Source of the DNA: Spironucleus salmonicida
Taxonomy: Eukaryota > Fornicata > Diplomonadida > Hexamitidae
Reading direction: 5' to 3'
Assembly: GCA_000497125.2 (NCBI GenBank)
Contig: CM035323.1
Coordinates: 938,001-1,002,000, forward strand
Length of the DNA stretch: 64,000 nucleotides
The notes beneath the pieces are model-generated. The model was not told the origin of the DNA and did not search any database. It saw only the letters and a program-made list of their open reading frames with translations. A program made the translations under genes and the position numbers. This document shows positions 24,201 to 37,475 of this stretch, piece by piece (positions within the stretch are counted from its first letter, which is position 1; every line of letters begins with the position of its first letter).

Positions 24201-27200
24201 TTAATCTGCAATAACAAATGATTGATACCGATATTCTAAGAGATGCCTATTCTAATTTACATTTTGCATGTTAGAAAATGAACGTAACGAAGCATTTAAT
24301 TACATAATACATCCTTTCAATATTTTTTCACAATTTGATGAACTTTTGTTACTTTGTAAAACTTAAGGAATTGAAAGCTTAATTGCTGAAAAAGATTAAA
24401 ATAACACCATTCTATATTATGGGTTACTATACTCAAACTATTCTCCAAATGTTCTCATAAAATATTAAATTCTTGATTCGTTGACGTTAGCACCCGTTAA
24501 AAATATATCTGATTTCTCTTCTGTTGTAGTGTTTAAAATATTATTGAAGGGTAACATAGATTATATTAGCTTAGGCTGGTTTAAAAGGGTATCTGCTAAC
24601 TTACCTAAAGAAAATAATTGCAATTACCCTCTGAAAATATGCAATTCTTGATAACTTGTATTTAACATACCTTAATATAATGGTAAATAAACCATATAAA
24701 TATTACTAAAATTAATAGAATTTTATGCTTTTTACTATGCAGGTAATGGTAAACTGGATGAAATAGTATTAATATAATCCGAGTATTCAATTTAAAAATT
24801 AATCAATGCATTATTTAAAACCGTAACATACATTTAAGGACACATTCTATATAACTAAATACATTAATAGGCTAATTAATAATTCGAATCCATTTATTGA
24901 ACTATTTGCTCATTTGATAAGTCTTAATCTTTAACATTAACAAAATAACACTAAAATCCAGCAAAAATAATCGAAAACATAAATACAGTTATATTTCCAA
25001 ATGCTACTCCTATATTTGAACCAGATGAATATACAATCTAAGTCAAAAATTCATCAGAAATTTCATAGTAATAATTTTAAAATAAGTATGATTTTGCTGT
25101 GAGTGATTCCCTTAAATCTAAAAATCCATATTATTGGAACAAAATAGTAGCATTTGCCATGACTTATCTAATAGCAAATATCTCCGTGATCTAAAACATT
25201 TAACTACAAAAATCAAATAATTCTTAAAATAGAACGACTATAAATTTTGTTGACTATTGTTAAATATGTCTAAGCTATCTACTAATATTGAATTTGGTAA
25301 ATATTTAATCAAATTCAGTTTAAGTTAATGATTTTTTATCTAATACACTAATATCATCTGAAAGTATTTACTAAAATTTCATAGTACTTGTAAAGTCATT
25401 AAATAAGTATCTTAATGAAATAATATTTTCAACTACTACTTAATAGTATTGACAATATAATTGTAATAAATCAATACAGTCTGAAATAACCAATACAATG
25501 GCATCAAAAGGTTTAGGTGTTACTAAAAATTCTTAAATCATGGATTTATATTCGAAGAAATCATCTTATGAGCCATTTTGATAAATAATTACATAAAACA
25601 TTCCCGGTAGAATTTATAGTATGTTATCTGAAGAAAAACTAAAATCCTATGAGCCATTTATAACTTAAACAGGAATACCAATTTAGTTTGACGATATCTC
25701 AAAAATACAATCTAAAAGTTATTAAACAGCTATAGAATTATATTGTTAGAAATATAAACCAATTTGATCTATTCTAGCAGAAAATAGTAACAAAATTATG
25801 TCAGCTACATATTTCCACCCTTGCGAATTCAAACATGTTTTTTGTCTTAAATATTATGAAATATACACAAAACTAGATAATTATTAGGGTATTTTAGATA
25901 CAATTAAATCTTCTTTGACTATAATTTCATTCTCCACGTTCTAAAATAATATTTCTGGTTGAATATCAAAAAATCGATACAAGAATTAATCACAACTACT
26001 AATTTTTTTATTGATATCTGCATCAAAGAAATCAGACTATAAATATGATCCCATTGTTTCTTTCATTGTAGATACAATTTAATTTAGTTTACTAGTTTAA
26101 AATTTATTTTATTACGCTACAATATAACAAAATTAAAGAACTGCTTGCTCAATTGGTTAAGATGATGAAAACAAAAAACGTGCAATTTACTATGGTATGA
26201 ATAAAGAGTTAGTAATTGAGAGCTTCTTGTAAAGTAACTCATATTCACATTATTAAAAATAGAGTTCTTAAAATCTAAATATATTATCTCCATTAACATC
26301 CAATCCTGAAAATTAGAGAGTATTTTTACACTAAATAGTCATAACACATTGATCTGTACTTGTTTATACTAATTCTGGTAGAATATACACAAAATTAGCT
26401 CCTGACTTTTCGGCTTGTACTTTTATAGATTATAGTTTGCTCAATATATCTAAACTAGCTAATTCTAAACCAGTTATGAGAATGATTACTCCTGTAGCTG
26501 CTAAACTACTTATCACATCAAGTGCATATGAAGATATAATATGAACATGTTCGACTTTACGCTATAGAAAGTTGGATATAATATCTATAAAAAGGCAATA
26601 TGTTAAATGGTAATAATATTTATCTGTGACGGGAGTGATACACGCAACTTAAGTTTAAATATTCATTTATTCTAATATTTTAGAGATATACTTCTATAAA
26701 ATCATCTATGTAATTCTTAATATTTAAGGACTATACAAACTAGCTACTTTAATAAATCCATGAGATTATTATATATACCCACCATTTACAAATATATCAA
26801 TTTTTGGTTAATACTTCATTACAACTTCTACCTTTTAATTTTAATATACAGAGTTTTTTGTTTCGTTAATTTATTTTCTTAATGCAAAAACTAGCTAATC
26901 TAAAGGCTTATTACAGTAGGGAATAACAAAATCTAACCAAACCGAATTAGCTTAGAAAGAAGATAAAAACGAATCTAGAAGAGAAATAAAATATATAATA
27001 CTTTACGTCTATTCTGGCCCTATACCTTAAGATGCACGTAGCATTGCTAAAATAATAAAATCTTCCGCATTAAACCCATCATGTAAAAAGTCACGCTATT
27101 TGTTGTCTTACGACTGAGCCTCACTATCTCCAAATAAATCATCATCCAATTCGCTATCAGATTAAGACTCATCAGAATCCAAGTCATTTAGCATATCAAA

Positions 27201-30200
27201 AAGTCCTTCTTACTATACAGTATCTTGTTTAACAATGTTAGACTTTTTCTATTGATTTAAATTCTATTGTCTTTAAAACTATTAACCTACTGGGTATGAC
27301 TATAAAGTTGATGATAAATCAAAGAATAAATAATTTTCAAAAGAAGTAAGCATTGACAATTAAGCTTGTCTTAATGCAATATTGATATCGAATTCATAAA
27401 CCTTTTCTTCTGGGTTACACTCTTATTCATAAAGTACTTTAAATTACTGTAATGCATGTTATAAAAACTGTATTTAATTATCTTTTTTATAGTTAAACGA
27501 AAGTATATTCTTAAATATGTGCATAATTACCTAAGAGCAAATATGAAATGAAATATTTGATGGATAAGAGATTAAAATTTACTAAATATTAAAATCATAC
27601 GTTGAATTAATTTTTTACTACCAATATAACATATGAGTTTCAAGAGTAGCTAATACAACTTTTTATAATACTGGTGTAGTAAGATTAATATAGATATCTC
27701 TTAAAGATCTATAAATTAGAGGATATGCAAACTTAAAATAAGTTGCATTAGACTGTATAATTCCATCTATATAATAACATCCATATGGCGTACCTCCTTC
27801 AGTTTTTGCCAAGAAATACAAGATATTGAACATAGAATCAGGAAACCCTAATTAAGTTAATAAAGTACACAAAGTAAGATTAACATCATCTGTTAATTAG
27901 GTCACAATTGCTGCTTTACCAGCATATTTAGATTTTTCTAATAATGGGGTCGAATGAGAATCATACCACATTAAGTCTAACAGATATGTTATTTGTAAAT
28001 CTTTAGGGTAAAATTTTCTTATTCTATAAAATGCATTTTAAATTTTAGTTTAACCGCGAAATATATCATAGACTTAATACACAGTTTCCCATAGTTTATC
28101 ACGTACAAATTTTCTCTATGACAATTGAACCGCATTAGATGCTGTTGTGTAACAACCTGTTAATAATCCTCTTAACTATTTAATTGCTTGGCTAAACCCT
28201 TCTTATTGTTCTTATGATAATGGATTTAGTTATATATTAACTGGTTATCCCTCTTAGTTTAATTCTAATGCAACCTCATTTAACAGTTAAACCCAACCAC
28301 CATAAGTGTAAATTTACCAATGCAAGGACACCATTTAATTTAAGGAATCTGATGAATTTATAAGCTACTAGGCTTAATACGTAGTAATTTAATTTTAAAA
28401 TAAGCTTTCAATAATTGTAGTCTTCTGAATATTCAAAAATGCTAATAATTCATTTTCTAATTCACAACCAATAATATTTGATCTAACTGTGCTAATTATT
28501 TTCTGATTGAAGAATTAGTTATTATAATAATCTTTATAGTATACAACCGTATAATTTTCTTTGACTTTCATATTATTAGGGCCTAAAATAAGAAAATCAT
28601 TCAAATCTCTTTTTAATTTTGGTGTTTCATTTGATTGCATAGACGGTAATATGAACTAAGTCTCAAGAATACTATCTAAGTTACCTTCAGCAATAATTTT
28701 ATTAATCTAGGTTTATTAATATGCTATTAATTTATCTGATCTAATCTTGAAAAGGGAGTGACAAGTATTTAAATATATAAAATCGTCATATGGTTTTAAT
28801 ACATCTAGCATATCACTAGTTCTTACATCGTCTGAAATTTTAAGATTTAGTGACTAAATAATAATATTAATAAGTGTTGCACTTACACTAAAATCTTTAG
28901 AATCAATTTTAAGTAGCTCGTCAATTTTATGTCGCTAAACAATTTCTTTAGAAGAATGCTGAATAGTTGAGACATTATTTTCGTATATAGCAGTTTTTGT
29001 TAAAAATATTAAGTAGAAAATATTATGTTGGTCTTATAAAAATTACAATAAGTTTAATGCCACTGTTACAATCTTAATATTTTGAGTAAAATTAACAATA
29101 ACTAAGGTAGAAACCTTGATGGCTTCAATAAGTTACCTTTTAATTTCTTCTAAGTTAACCATGGATAACGCTTAATCTAACCATTACGAAAAACTATTTT
29201 AAATATTATTACAAGTAAAAACTAATCTAGATGCTAACTAGAATACTGGTTATAGCGAACAAAGTCGTGATAATTATGTAGAATTTGTTTGGTTTACATT
29301 ATTTGATAAAATAACTTCCAGTGTTTCTTTATTTAAAGTAACTATATCTCCTTTATTCTTTAGTTGCTAAATATAAGAATCTTTTTTAGCCTATGTAACA
29401 AATAGTATCTTATCAATAGTATCAAAAAACTGTATATCTGTGTTACCTAGTAGCTATAGTTTTAAATTATTAAGTAACATTAATGTTTAAATAGAGTAAT
29501 TTATAATTTCCTCGGCTTCTTAAAACGCATCGTTTAAATTTTCTTCTTTAAATAAGATGGTTCTCTCAAAAATATGAATTTTAATATGATTAGATTTAAA
29601 TATTGGCAGCATTGACGTTTACTCTATTTCTTTAATCAACCTCTTAGTGTCAATAAGCTAAAATTCATCTAATTTTAATGGCTTAGGATAAATTATACTT
29701 TAAGTTAGTAAGGGGTATTTTTACTTAAAAACTTATTATTAGTTACTACACTATATCCAATCGGTATAACAAATAGAAAAATACTCCTTTGTCCTACCAA
29801 ATACATCTATAATTAATAAATCAAACCAATTTTGTACATTCTATAAAAATGTAAAACATTACTAATATGCCAAGCTAACCCTATTCGTGACTAAACTCTA
29901 ACTAGTAAATACTTATTTGAATTTTTTCTAACTGGCTATCAGCTAAGTATGCATAATATTATAATATGTATTACTTATATTCCCAATAGGTATTTCTTCA
30001 TACACCTCTAATATATCGTTCATTTGACCATATAATTCAAGCCATTTATCTTTATTATATGTAAACAACTTGCAAATTTCGTAAATTTCGCCTATTTCTT
30101 ACGTAGACGTAAAAGAAGTCTAGTTTAACTTTTCATTTACCTTATCCAAGCAATTATTGCATATTTCTAATACTAAGACGAAATAATCTGATAATCGGTT

Positions 30201-33200
30201 GCTATAAAGATCAAATAATATTTTATCTTGAATCTACAATGATTATAATAAAGACGTCAGGGAAATTTTAAAACTACTGTAGTAACAGATATTTGGCAAT
30301 GATAAAATCATAAAAGTGTTATCATAAACAATTTTCATGGTCTCCAAAAGCTTGTTAATCTGTTGATTTATAAGCATTTAGCAGGTTTCTGGAGGTGCTT
30401 AACCAGATTGAAACTCCTCTATTACCAAATCAACAAGTCCTTTGTTGCGTAAAAAATCACTAAAGGGCTTTAACTTTAGTTTAATTTACTCCTCCTAGGT
30501 TCCAGTTATTTTCACCATTTTTTAATTTTATGAAATACTTTCAACTTGATATTCATAATCTGAATGTTTCTGAACAATTTCTGGCATTAAATCTACCTTT
30601 TTATTTAGAAATTAAATATGAATTTATGATTTTTGGATGTGTAAAGTGAAATATCTGACAAAGATTTCAAAATACTTAGTTACTTTCTCAGCAGATACTT
30701 TGCTTAGCTTTACAAGCTTTTAGAGCAAAATAGATGGTTCATAGTAGATTGCTTCAGCAAGTTTTGTTTCAATTTTTATATCAAACTCAAATTCTTCATC
30801 TGCTTGCTCATTGAGCTCAACCTTGTTGCCTACAATTGTAATGAATTTCTACTTCGAATGCGAATTTGCAGCCTTTCCATCGGGTTTAATAAATCCTAAA
30901 TTAAAAGGATTACCTTGGGAGCCACCCTAAAGTGGAATATTATTATAAGCAACTTCTAAATATGCTTTGTAAGAGAGATTTTATTTGTCTAAGAATAATT
31001 CTCGCTCGTTCAAAGTTAGCTAATTTTAAACAATACCACTTTTGCAGTTGTAAATAAGAATGTCAGAGAATTTTGGCGAGGATGAATAGAACATTGAAAG
31101 CTATGATATACAGGATTCTAGGTTCTATGCAATTGACAGAGGGTCTGGACAGATTTTGATACCAGAAACAAAATTATCTGTCATTTCTGGAAGGGCTTTG
31201 AACTCCCATTTTGAGAGGCATTCAAGTGTTTTAGATGCTATTTCCTTGTTAATAGGAATCTTGAAATCTGAGTATTTATTTAATGAGTCTATATCTTTCT
31301 AGATTGATGACATAAAACTTTGCTCATTTGGTGTCAAATGTAAGATTTTTGTCAGTTCAGATTTGCTCTATAAGTTGATTGGTTAGATTTAACTAGTGGA
31401 TTTTTTCTTATTTCCCCCATGAATAAGTGCTAATAAGAAGTAAAACCATTCAGGTAGTGCATTTTCGTATAGCTCATTAATGAAAATTCTGAAAAATTAG
31501 ATTTCCATTATTTTGAATATTTAAACGTATTTCGAATGAGTAGACTAATAACTCTCTTCAGCGAATTTATCTCGCATTTCAAGTGACGGTGACCGCCCGT
31601 GAGATGATTAATAATTATGAAGCCTGAAATTCAAATTTTCCAAAACTGAATTTGCAAAATCTGAAATAATCTAATCTACTATATGTGGGCTCAAAATTTG
31701 ATAAATAACTTTATGTGTATTGATTAGTTTCTCCGAAAATGTATCCTTAAATGACAAAATTGAATAGTCATTGTTACGCACTTTGGCTCTCAAAAAGAAT
31801 TACTCAATACCTTTATACGAAAAATGTTAAATAAAGCTCTCTGATACTCTAACACTGATTTCAGGTAAAGTTCCCGTCCATAGGATATCAATAAAATGTG
31901 TTGCTCTGGCCATAATGTCATTTTTGTGCTAATCAAAGATTGTTGCTATATAATGCTATAAAGTAACGAACTGCTTACTAAACAAGTTGTTTATATGCTT
32001 CTCGATTTTTACCTATGCTTTCCTAAACTGTTTTTTATGCTCATCGTAAATATGTAAATTATCTGCTCCCGGCTCGTCTATTCCAAAGCAATACTGGCTA
32101 ATTTTCTTTACTTAGAATATCTTATGTGAACTCCATAAGAATAAAACCAGAAAATCTGCACACCAATGCAATTAATGCTACTCGTCATTATATGCCTTCT
32201 GCATTATTTACATCTGCGCATCTGTCAACTAGGCGTGCTGTACAAATTCACTACAAACCTAATCGCATATATCTTAAAAATTAAATATAATACTGTTTTA
32301 GTTCAGCTATTAGAAATTGATCCCTTATATCACCTAATTGCACAAAATTACTGCAGCAGATAAATTTTATTGTAATGAATTTGCCAAGTTTAACGGAACG
32401 TGATACGCATTTTTAGAGCGCAAATCTGCTTGATTTCGTACTAAAATCGCACGCTAATTTTCTGAATAGTTGGCGGGAATCGTCATATCGTGAAGACGAT
32501 TTTAGCGCAATGTCACAACTGCATATTCCGTGAAATCATCAGTTTGCTAGAACTGTTACCTTGTTATATCAATAGCTAAATTGCCAAAATCCTGAATAGC
32601 CTGCTCAAACTTCGCTTTCAGCTTCGTATTCTGGAGCTGCTGGTTAAATATTTTAATAAGGTATTCTTGGGAGGCATTTGACTAGCAATATTAGGAGATG
32701 AACTGCTGGATGTTGATAAGCGACGTCTATGTCTTGTACTGTCCGAACTCGTCCACGTTGTTCTCGTCATCTACTAGAAGCACCACGTCCTGGAAGATGA
32801 TATTTGAAGTAGAAACTACTTTGTTGAAGTTATTCTCCGAGATGAAAACGAGGAACTTGTCGTCGTCAATTTTCTTCAGAACGTCACAAGGGACCCATTT
32901 GAGGTTCTTTCGGTCCGAAATATCCGTCCAGTACTACGTAAAGCCAGATCCTGAGTTTATATCTGTACGCTGGTCAGTAATTGTATCCAATACCTAGTCG
33001 ACCATGTTTACAACTGCTACGAAATTTTCGCCTTTCTTATAGGGCGCAAGTTCTACTGGAATTAACTTGATTGCAATTCCCACGTCAAAAGCTTTACTTG
33101 ATAATTTGTCGCCCGATTGAAATGTTTCCTGGACCATTTTTGGCGGCTTTGGTGCATCCGGGATATCCTAAATTTATGGTATCGTGTAGGATTACTTTGT

Positions 33201-33308
33201 TGAGCTTTGCAGCGGTTTTGGAGTAGTAGTGCGCGATGATTACCGCTTTGAGAGAAGTTCTTTAGCAGCAGGTAGATTTTCTAATTACTTTGGTACATTT
33301 ATCTTCAT
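18243..33308 (-). CDS. giant protein of unknown function, about 5,021 aa
   Basis: A single TGA-free frame of 15,066 bp starts with ATG at 33308. By hand translation of most of its length I met no in-frame TGA before 18243-18245. Several hundred TAA/TAG codons are read as Gln. The first ~130 residues are basic and Pro/Ser/Thr-rich, followed by a compact domain (YWTD, LKWVPCDVL). Long helical stretches dominate the rest. An Asp/Glu/Ser-rich acidic tract lies near residues 2030-2065, coiled-coil segments near 3650-3750, and a dense cluster of about nine Cys (CKFC, CNSC, CHC) near 4013-4046, suggesting metal binding. Length recalls dynein heavy chain, midasin or UBR4, but I found no AAA P-loops, HECT or VWA motif. 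Not recognised. Confidence 0.85.
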
Positions 33309-33569
33309 TGTGAAGAGTTAAAAAATTATTTTTAGTGAAAATTATATGTGAAATGGTATAATAACATGATCGGTATTTATACAGTATATATATATATTAA
33401 TAATTAACTGTAAAAATTTTTAATGCTACCTCAAATAAACAAGATCAAATTCGTACATTAAAAGATAATATTAAAAAATCAACAATAGAATATGTTTAAA
33501 TAATAGATAACACCTAGAATAAGTCCTATTTTTAATAATTAAAATGATATTATTTTATTAAAAATATAA

Positions 33570-34426
33570 ATGATGCACAACTAAATTTAAGCTCTGTTTA
33601 CACAATAAACCTAATTTTCTGTAAATCCAATTAATTTTATAATAAATAATAAGGCACATTTTTAAAAGTTTACGTCATTAGATCTGTAATTTGATGAATA
33701 CGAAAAATTTTAACTTCCATAATAATTTTTTTGCAGAGAAATTTGCGATATATTCATTAATATAAATTATCTAAATATATCTTCGACTCCACTTATACCT
33801 ATAATTCCACCATTTCAAAATTTTCCACTTCTTGAATAATTGATTCTTCACAACTGTTAGCTTCAAAATATTCGTTTTTTAGAAAAGTTAAATGACTTAA
33901 AGGTATTAAATTTGTCAGATAATATTATAACTGATTTTAGACCAATTTTGGCATAAAGGAGTTTAATGCATTAAACATATCTAACTGCTAAGTTAAAGAG
34001 ACTGATTTTTTATCTAAACTGACAAACTTGAAATACTTAGATATCTCCAATAATAAGAAACTATCTTAGCTTACCGGATTATTAAAAATTGTTAAAAATC
34101 TTCATACATTGAATATGTCAAGATCTATCTTATCACCATTGTGGTTTTGTATGATTTTAAATGAAAATAGGAATTCTGAAAAAATTATGATTGATACTGA
34201 TTTTAACAGTTTTAAATTCATAAGAAATCGTCTTTTAAAACATATGAAAGTAAATGTATTAGATTGGAAATCTTAGAGTATAAATTAGTCGGATTCATTG
34301 TATCTTTTTGCAATATATAAACGGTTTAATGTGATGTATGAAAGTATCCAGTAACTGCGGCTTGCGAATGATATACGATTTGCAGAAGGAATGTTTTTCT
34401 TAAAGATATTGGAAGGTATTTATTGA
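33570..34426 (+). CDS. leucine-rich repeat protein, frame broken once
   Basis: The frame from ATG 33570 encodes SDS22-like 22-residue leucine-rich repeats (LKVLNLSDN, LEQLILHNC). At about 33951-33960 the repeat pattern jumps to the frame used until TGA 34424-34426 (LNISNC, LKYLDISNN). Adding one nucleotide at the junction keeps the 22-residue spacing exact, so one base appears to be missing. This could be an assembly error, a recent mutation or a recoding site. The C-terminal third is not LRR and may be a capping region. LRR proteins mediate protein-protein contacts; no partner can be inferred. It is divergent from the giant gene, 261 bp away. Confidence 0.6.
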
Positions 34427-34911
34427 TAAGTTATAGTATGATGTTAGCATATGCTAAATTTTTAGTAAAGTGAACTATAATTTTTTGTTCTATAATATAT
34501 CTAGTTTTAAAAGTTATAACTTAATTTTATTGCTAATGGAATATGAATATAATTTGCTATCAGATATGAATATGTCAAAAAAATAAATGTATATATACTA
34601 ATTTGATTCATCTTAGACTAATTAAAATCATACATTTTTATTTCATTGAAATTACTATGTCAGCATTATTATAATAATTTATTTTAAATAAATGAAAGCC
34701 ACTTCATCCCATAGTTTTTTATTGATCTCAAATATGAATTAATTGGAGTTAAATAATGAAAATGTAAGATAAATATTTAATATTTATCATTTAATTTACT
34801 AAAAAATCTGTAAGAATAGTAACTTAAAAATAATATTATTTTAATTTACAGTGTCTAAAACTTTAAATATTGATCAATCTGATATACCAATATTCAGAGT
34901 GTTATTTATTT
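34427..34911. other. AT-rich spacer
   Basis: AT-rich sequence follows the LRR gene. A plus-strand frame at 34734-34982 (82 codons) is present but has only AT-driven composition, and I do not call it. No other feature is seen. Confidence 0.4.
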
Positions 34912-35343
34912 ATGGTTAGATTAAGAAATCATACAGATATATTAGAAGACTAGTTTTATATTATTCCATTCTAAAATATTGAAATTTAAAAAGATAAATA
35001 CAATATATTTGAGTAAAAGATTATTGTATAAGTCAGCTATAACCCTAAATAATATCTATTTACTACATATATTAAATCAAATACAATTCATTATTTTTAT
35101 TCATTAAAGATAAGTCTATATTCTTTTTTATAGTTTCTTTCTCAAATTAATAAACAAAATAAATTAAACATAATTATTATATAAGGATCCTTAATAAAAA
35201 ATGAGTAATGGAGATAATATAGTAATAATGGATTTACTCTTTAATTTATGCAAATGTATATAAACAATAAAGGGAATTAATTTTTAACTCTTACTTCATA
35301 CTCAAAAATAAATAAAAAATATTAATAAAAATGTCACTTTTGA
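34912..35343 (+). CDS. possible small gene, 143 aa
   Basis: A frame from ATG 34912 to TGA 35341-35343 has a plausible hydrophilic start (about residues 1-60, with Asp, Glu, Gln and Pro) but becomes AT-biased later. It would overlap the 3' end of the convergent MATE-like gene by 10 bp, which is acceptable in this genome. No family is recognised and chance is a real alternative. Confidence 0.25.
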
Positions 35344-36806
35344 CTTTTGTCTTTATTTTTACGTTTACTGCTAGAATTAGTTTTTGCAGCATCCTTATAC
35401 ACAAAAAGAAATTTAATAATAAATAAAATTAATAACATAGTGCTAATACAGACACCTACACCTTCTGTTAGTGATAGTGAATAATAATAATTAGCGGTAT
35501 CACCATTATTTCTAGATGTGCTCAAAATAGTTATCAAGGCCATAATTAGCTTAAATACCGCAAGCATATAGTTTAAAGTGAAGAAACTCTCAAAGGAACT
35601 TAGAATAGAAACTATTTCTGGGATAATAGATGTGCTTCCAGCTACACAGGATAAAAACAAATTCTTAACTTAACTGCTGCTATATTCGGAATCTTTATCA
35701 GTCGAGAAGATGAACTACACATGAAATTACACAAAACATATCAATATTATTGCATTAACAGCAACTGATACAATAACCACAGTTAGAATTAATTTGCAAA
35801 CACGCTTGTAGTACCGTTGCTTATAGTGTAGAGCCGCAGCCGAAAAGAAGCAATAGCTCAGGGCAGTGGGAACGACTCTAAAAAACTATCCATAAAGTGA
35901 GAAGGAAAACAAGTCGTAAATAGCATCTTATCGTTATGAATCGTTTGTATATGTCTTAAAAATTTAAGCATGTGAAAGTAATACGGACATTGGAAGAACT
36001 ATTAAATAACACGTTCTAGGAAGTCCAAAACGAAGCATCTATATTAAGATAGAAATTTATTTTTTGTCACGAAACCCTTTAAATATCGCCATAAGATCCG
36101 AATTAAAATAATTTCGTATAGTAACACCAAGCAACGACCGACCTTCATTGATACCAGCCATCCAAACACCCAAAGAGAATTCAGTAACAACAAATGCTAC
36201 AACTGTGGGCCAATTATTAACTGGGACATCAGCAATGAAGTATAACATGGATTCTACAGCAACTCGAACAAGAGCACTGATACATAGATGACAAAATGTT
36301 ATGAAGGTTCTTCCTTCTGCTGTAAATTTTATTATGTTAACATTACTTAAAACATTGAAAGCATATGAGCAGCCAACTTATACTACGATTGAATAATAAT
36401 ACGATTTTGCTACCCCAAAAATAGTTTATGTGTACACAGCTATTAGAGAATTGACTATAAGAAACACAGGTAGAAGGAGGTAATATAGATAGAATAGAGA
36501 ATGATAGTATGCCTTCATTTCTTCATAATTTTTGCTGGCAATGAAGTCGGCAGCATGTAACGCATAACTGAACATTAACTGATTTGGTAGAGTTTATCCT
36601 AAGATTAATTTTAAATTATATGTCACATTTATAGCGTAAATACAGTCCTATCCAAAGTTAATTTGTTAAAAGTAGAAAGAGACTAGATCTGCAACTGCCA
36701 ATAGTAGCATTCCAAGAAACATTGGAAAACACTATTCTACTACAATCCATAAAATATTAGTACTAAGGATACGTACTGAATGCGCTGATAATTCAGATAG
36801 ATCCAT
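35334..36806 (-). CDS. polytopic membrane protein, possibly MATE/flippase-like, 490 aa (copy 1)
   Basis: The frame runs from ATG at 36806 to TGA 35334-35336 and encodes about twelve hydrophobic segments, ending in a Lys/Ser-rich cytoplasmic tail. The helix number and the two-half organisation, with a central amphipathic loop (GRSLLGVTIRN), resemble MATE and related MOP-superfamily flippases, which are common in diplomonads. I do not see a diagnostic sequence motif, so the family call is tentative. In-frame TAG/TAA codons read as Gln. A 3' stretch is nearly identical to the partial gene at the right edge of the window. Confidence 0.6.
35395..35511. repeat. 117-bp near-identical segment shared with 63884-64000
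   Basis: This 117-bp stretch inside the MATE-like gene matches 63884-64000 with a single mismatch seen (35478 T versus 63967 A). Homology stops sharply at the 35395 side, in the coding tail, and runs off the window at the other side. It indicates a recent duplication or gene conversion between the two paralogs. Confidence 0.85.
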
Positions 36807-36920
36807 TTTATCGAACAAGACTATATGTTATATTAATTTAAATAAAACATATAATTTGCTATTTATTTTTTATGTAATTTAATAGAATTGAACCAATAAT
36901 AAAAAACACTACGAATACAT

Positions 36921-37433
36921 TCATGCGAAGAAGCTCTTGAGCCAGTAGAGATCCGCCTGGAAAACAAACTTCCTCAGCCGCTAATATGCGAATTCCTGGC
37001 GCTTTATGAGAGTGAGGTTAGTGCGTAGGTGCACCTCGCTATCCACCAGGATGCTTTGAGCGAGAAACTGCGGCAGAGACGTCTGGATCTCGAACGAGGT
37101 CTCTTTGCACCCAGCCCATGTCTGGTCTGGGATTTTCACGGATCCTTCCGCAGTGACAAGCTGGATTCCGTCATAACCGTCAGAGAGCAGCAGTGAAGTG
37201 CTCTGGGAAACGATACGCGGTGATTAAATCTAGGGAGCCGTAGTATCTAGGATCTCCAGCTGATGTGCAGCCCTGACCTGCTGGAGCAACGTGCGCGCAC
37301 CTTCCGAGAACAGAGCCAGCTGCGCAGTTTGATAAGCAATGCAGTACTCTAAGTCCCACGACTCAGATGTTCCGCTGCATAGGATATCCAGAATCTCCGC
37401 CGTGAGATCACTGGCGATCGCGTTTGCTTCCAT
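36921..37433 (-). CDS. hypothetical protein, 170 aa
   Basis: The frame runs from ATG at 37433 to TGA 36921-36923 and is GC-rich, like the divergent gene at 37476, whose start is 42 bp away. The N-terminal 65 residues are helical and acidic; about 70-145 look like a beta-rich domain; a basic C-terminal helix follows (KRQEFAYQRLRKFV). It has three TAG/TAA Gln codons. No function is recognised. Confidence 0.6.
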
Positions 37434-37475
37434 TCTTGAGAATATGTAGTAATATATAATAGTTTCCCTGGTTTA

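Noticed and set aside
18243-33308. Dynein heavy chain
   Set aside because: Size fits, but no Walker A motifs, stalk signature or conserved AAA sequences were found in the translation.
34830-34856. Possible intron end (TTTACAG after an upstream GTAAG)
   Set aside because: No gene on both sides is convincing and no other gene in the window needs an intron.
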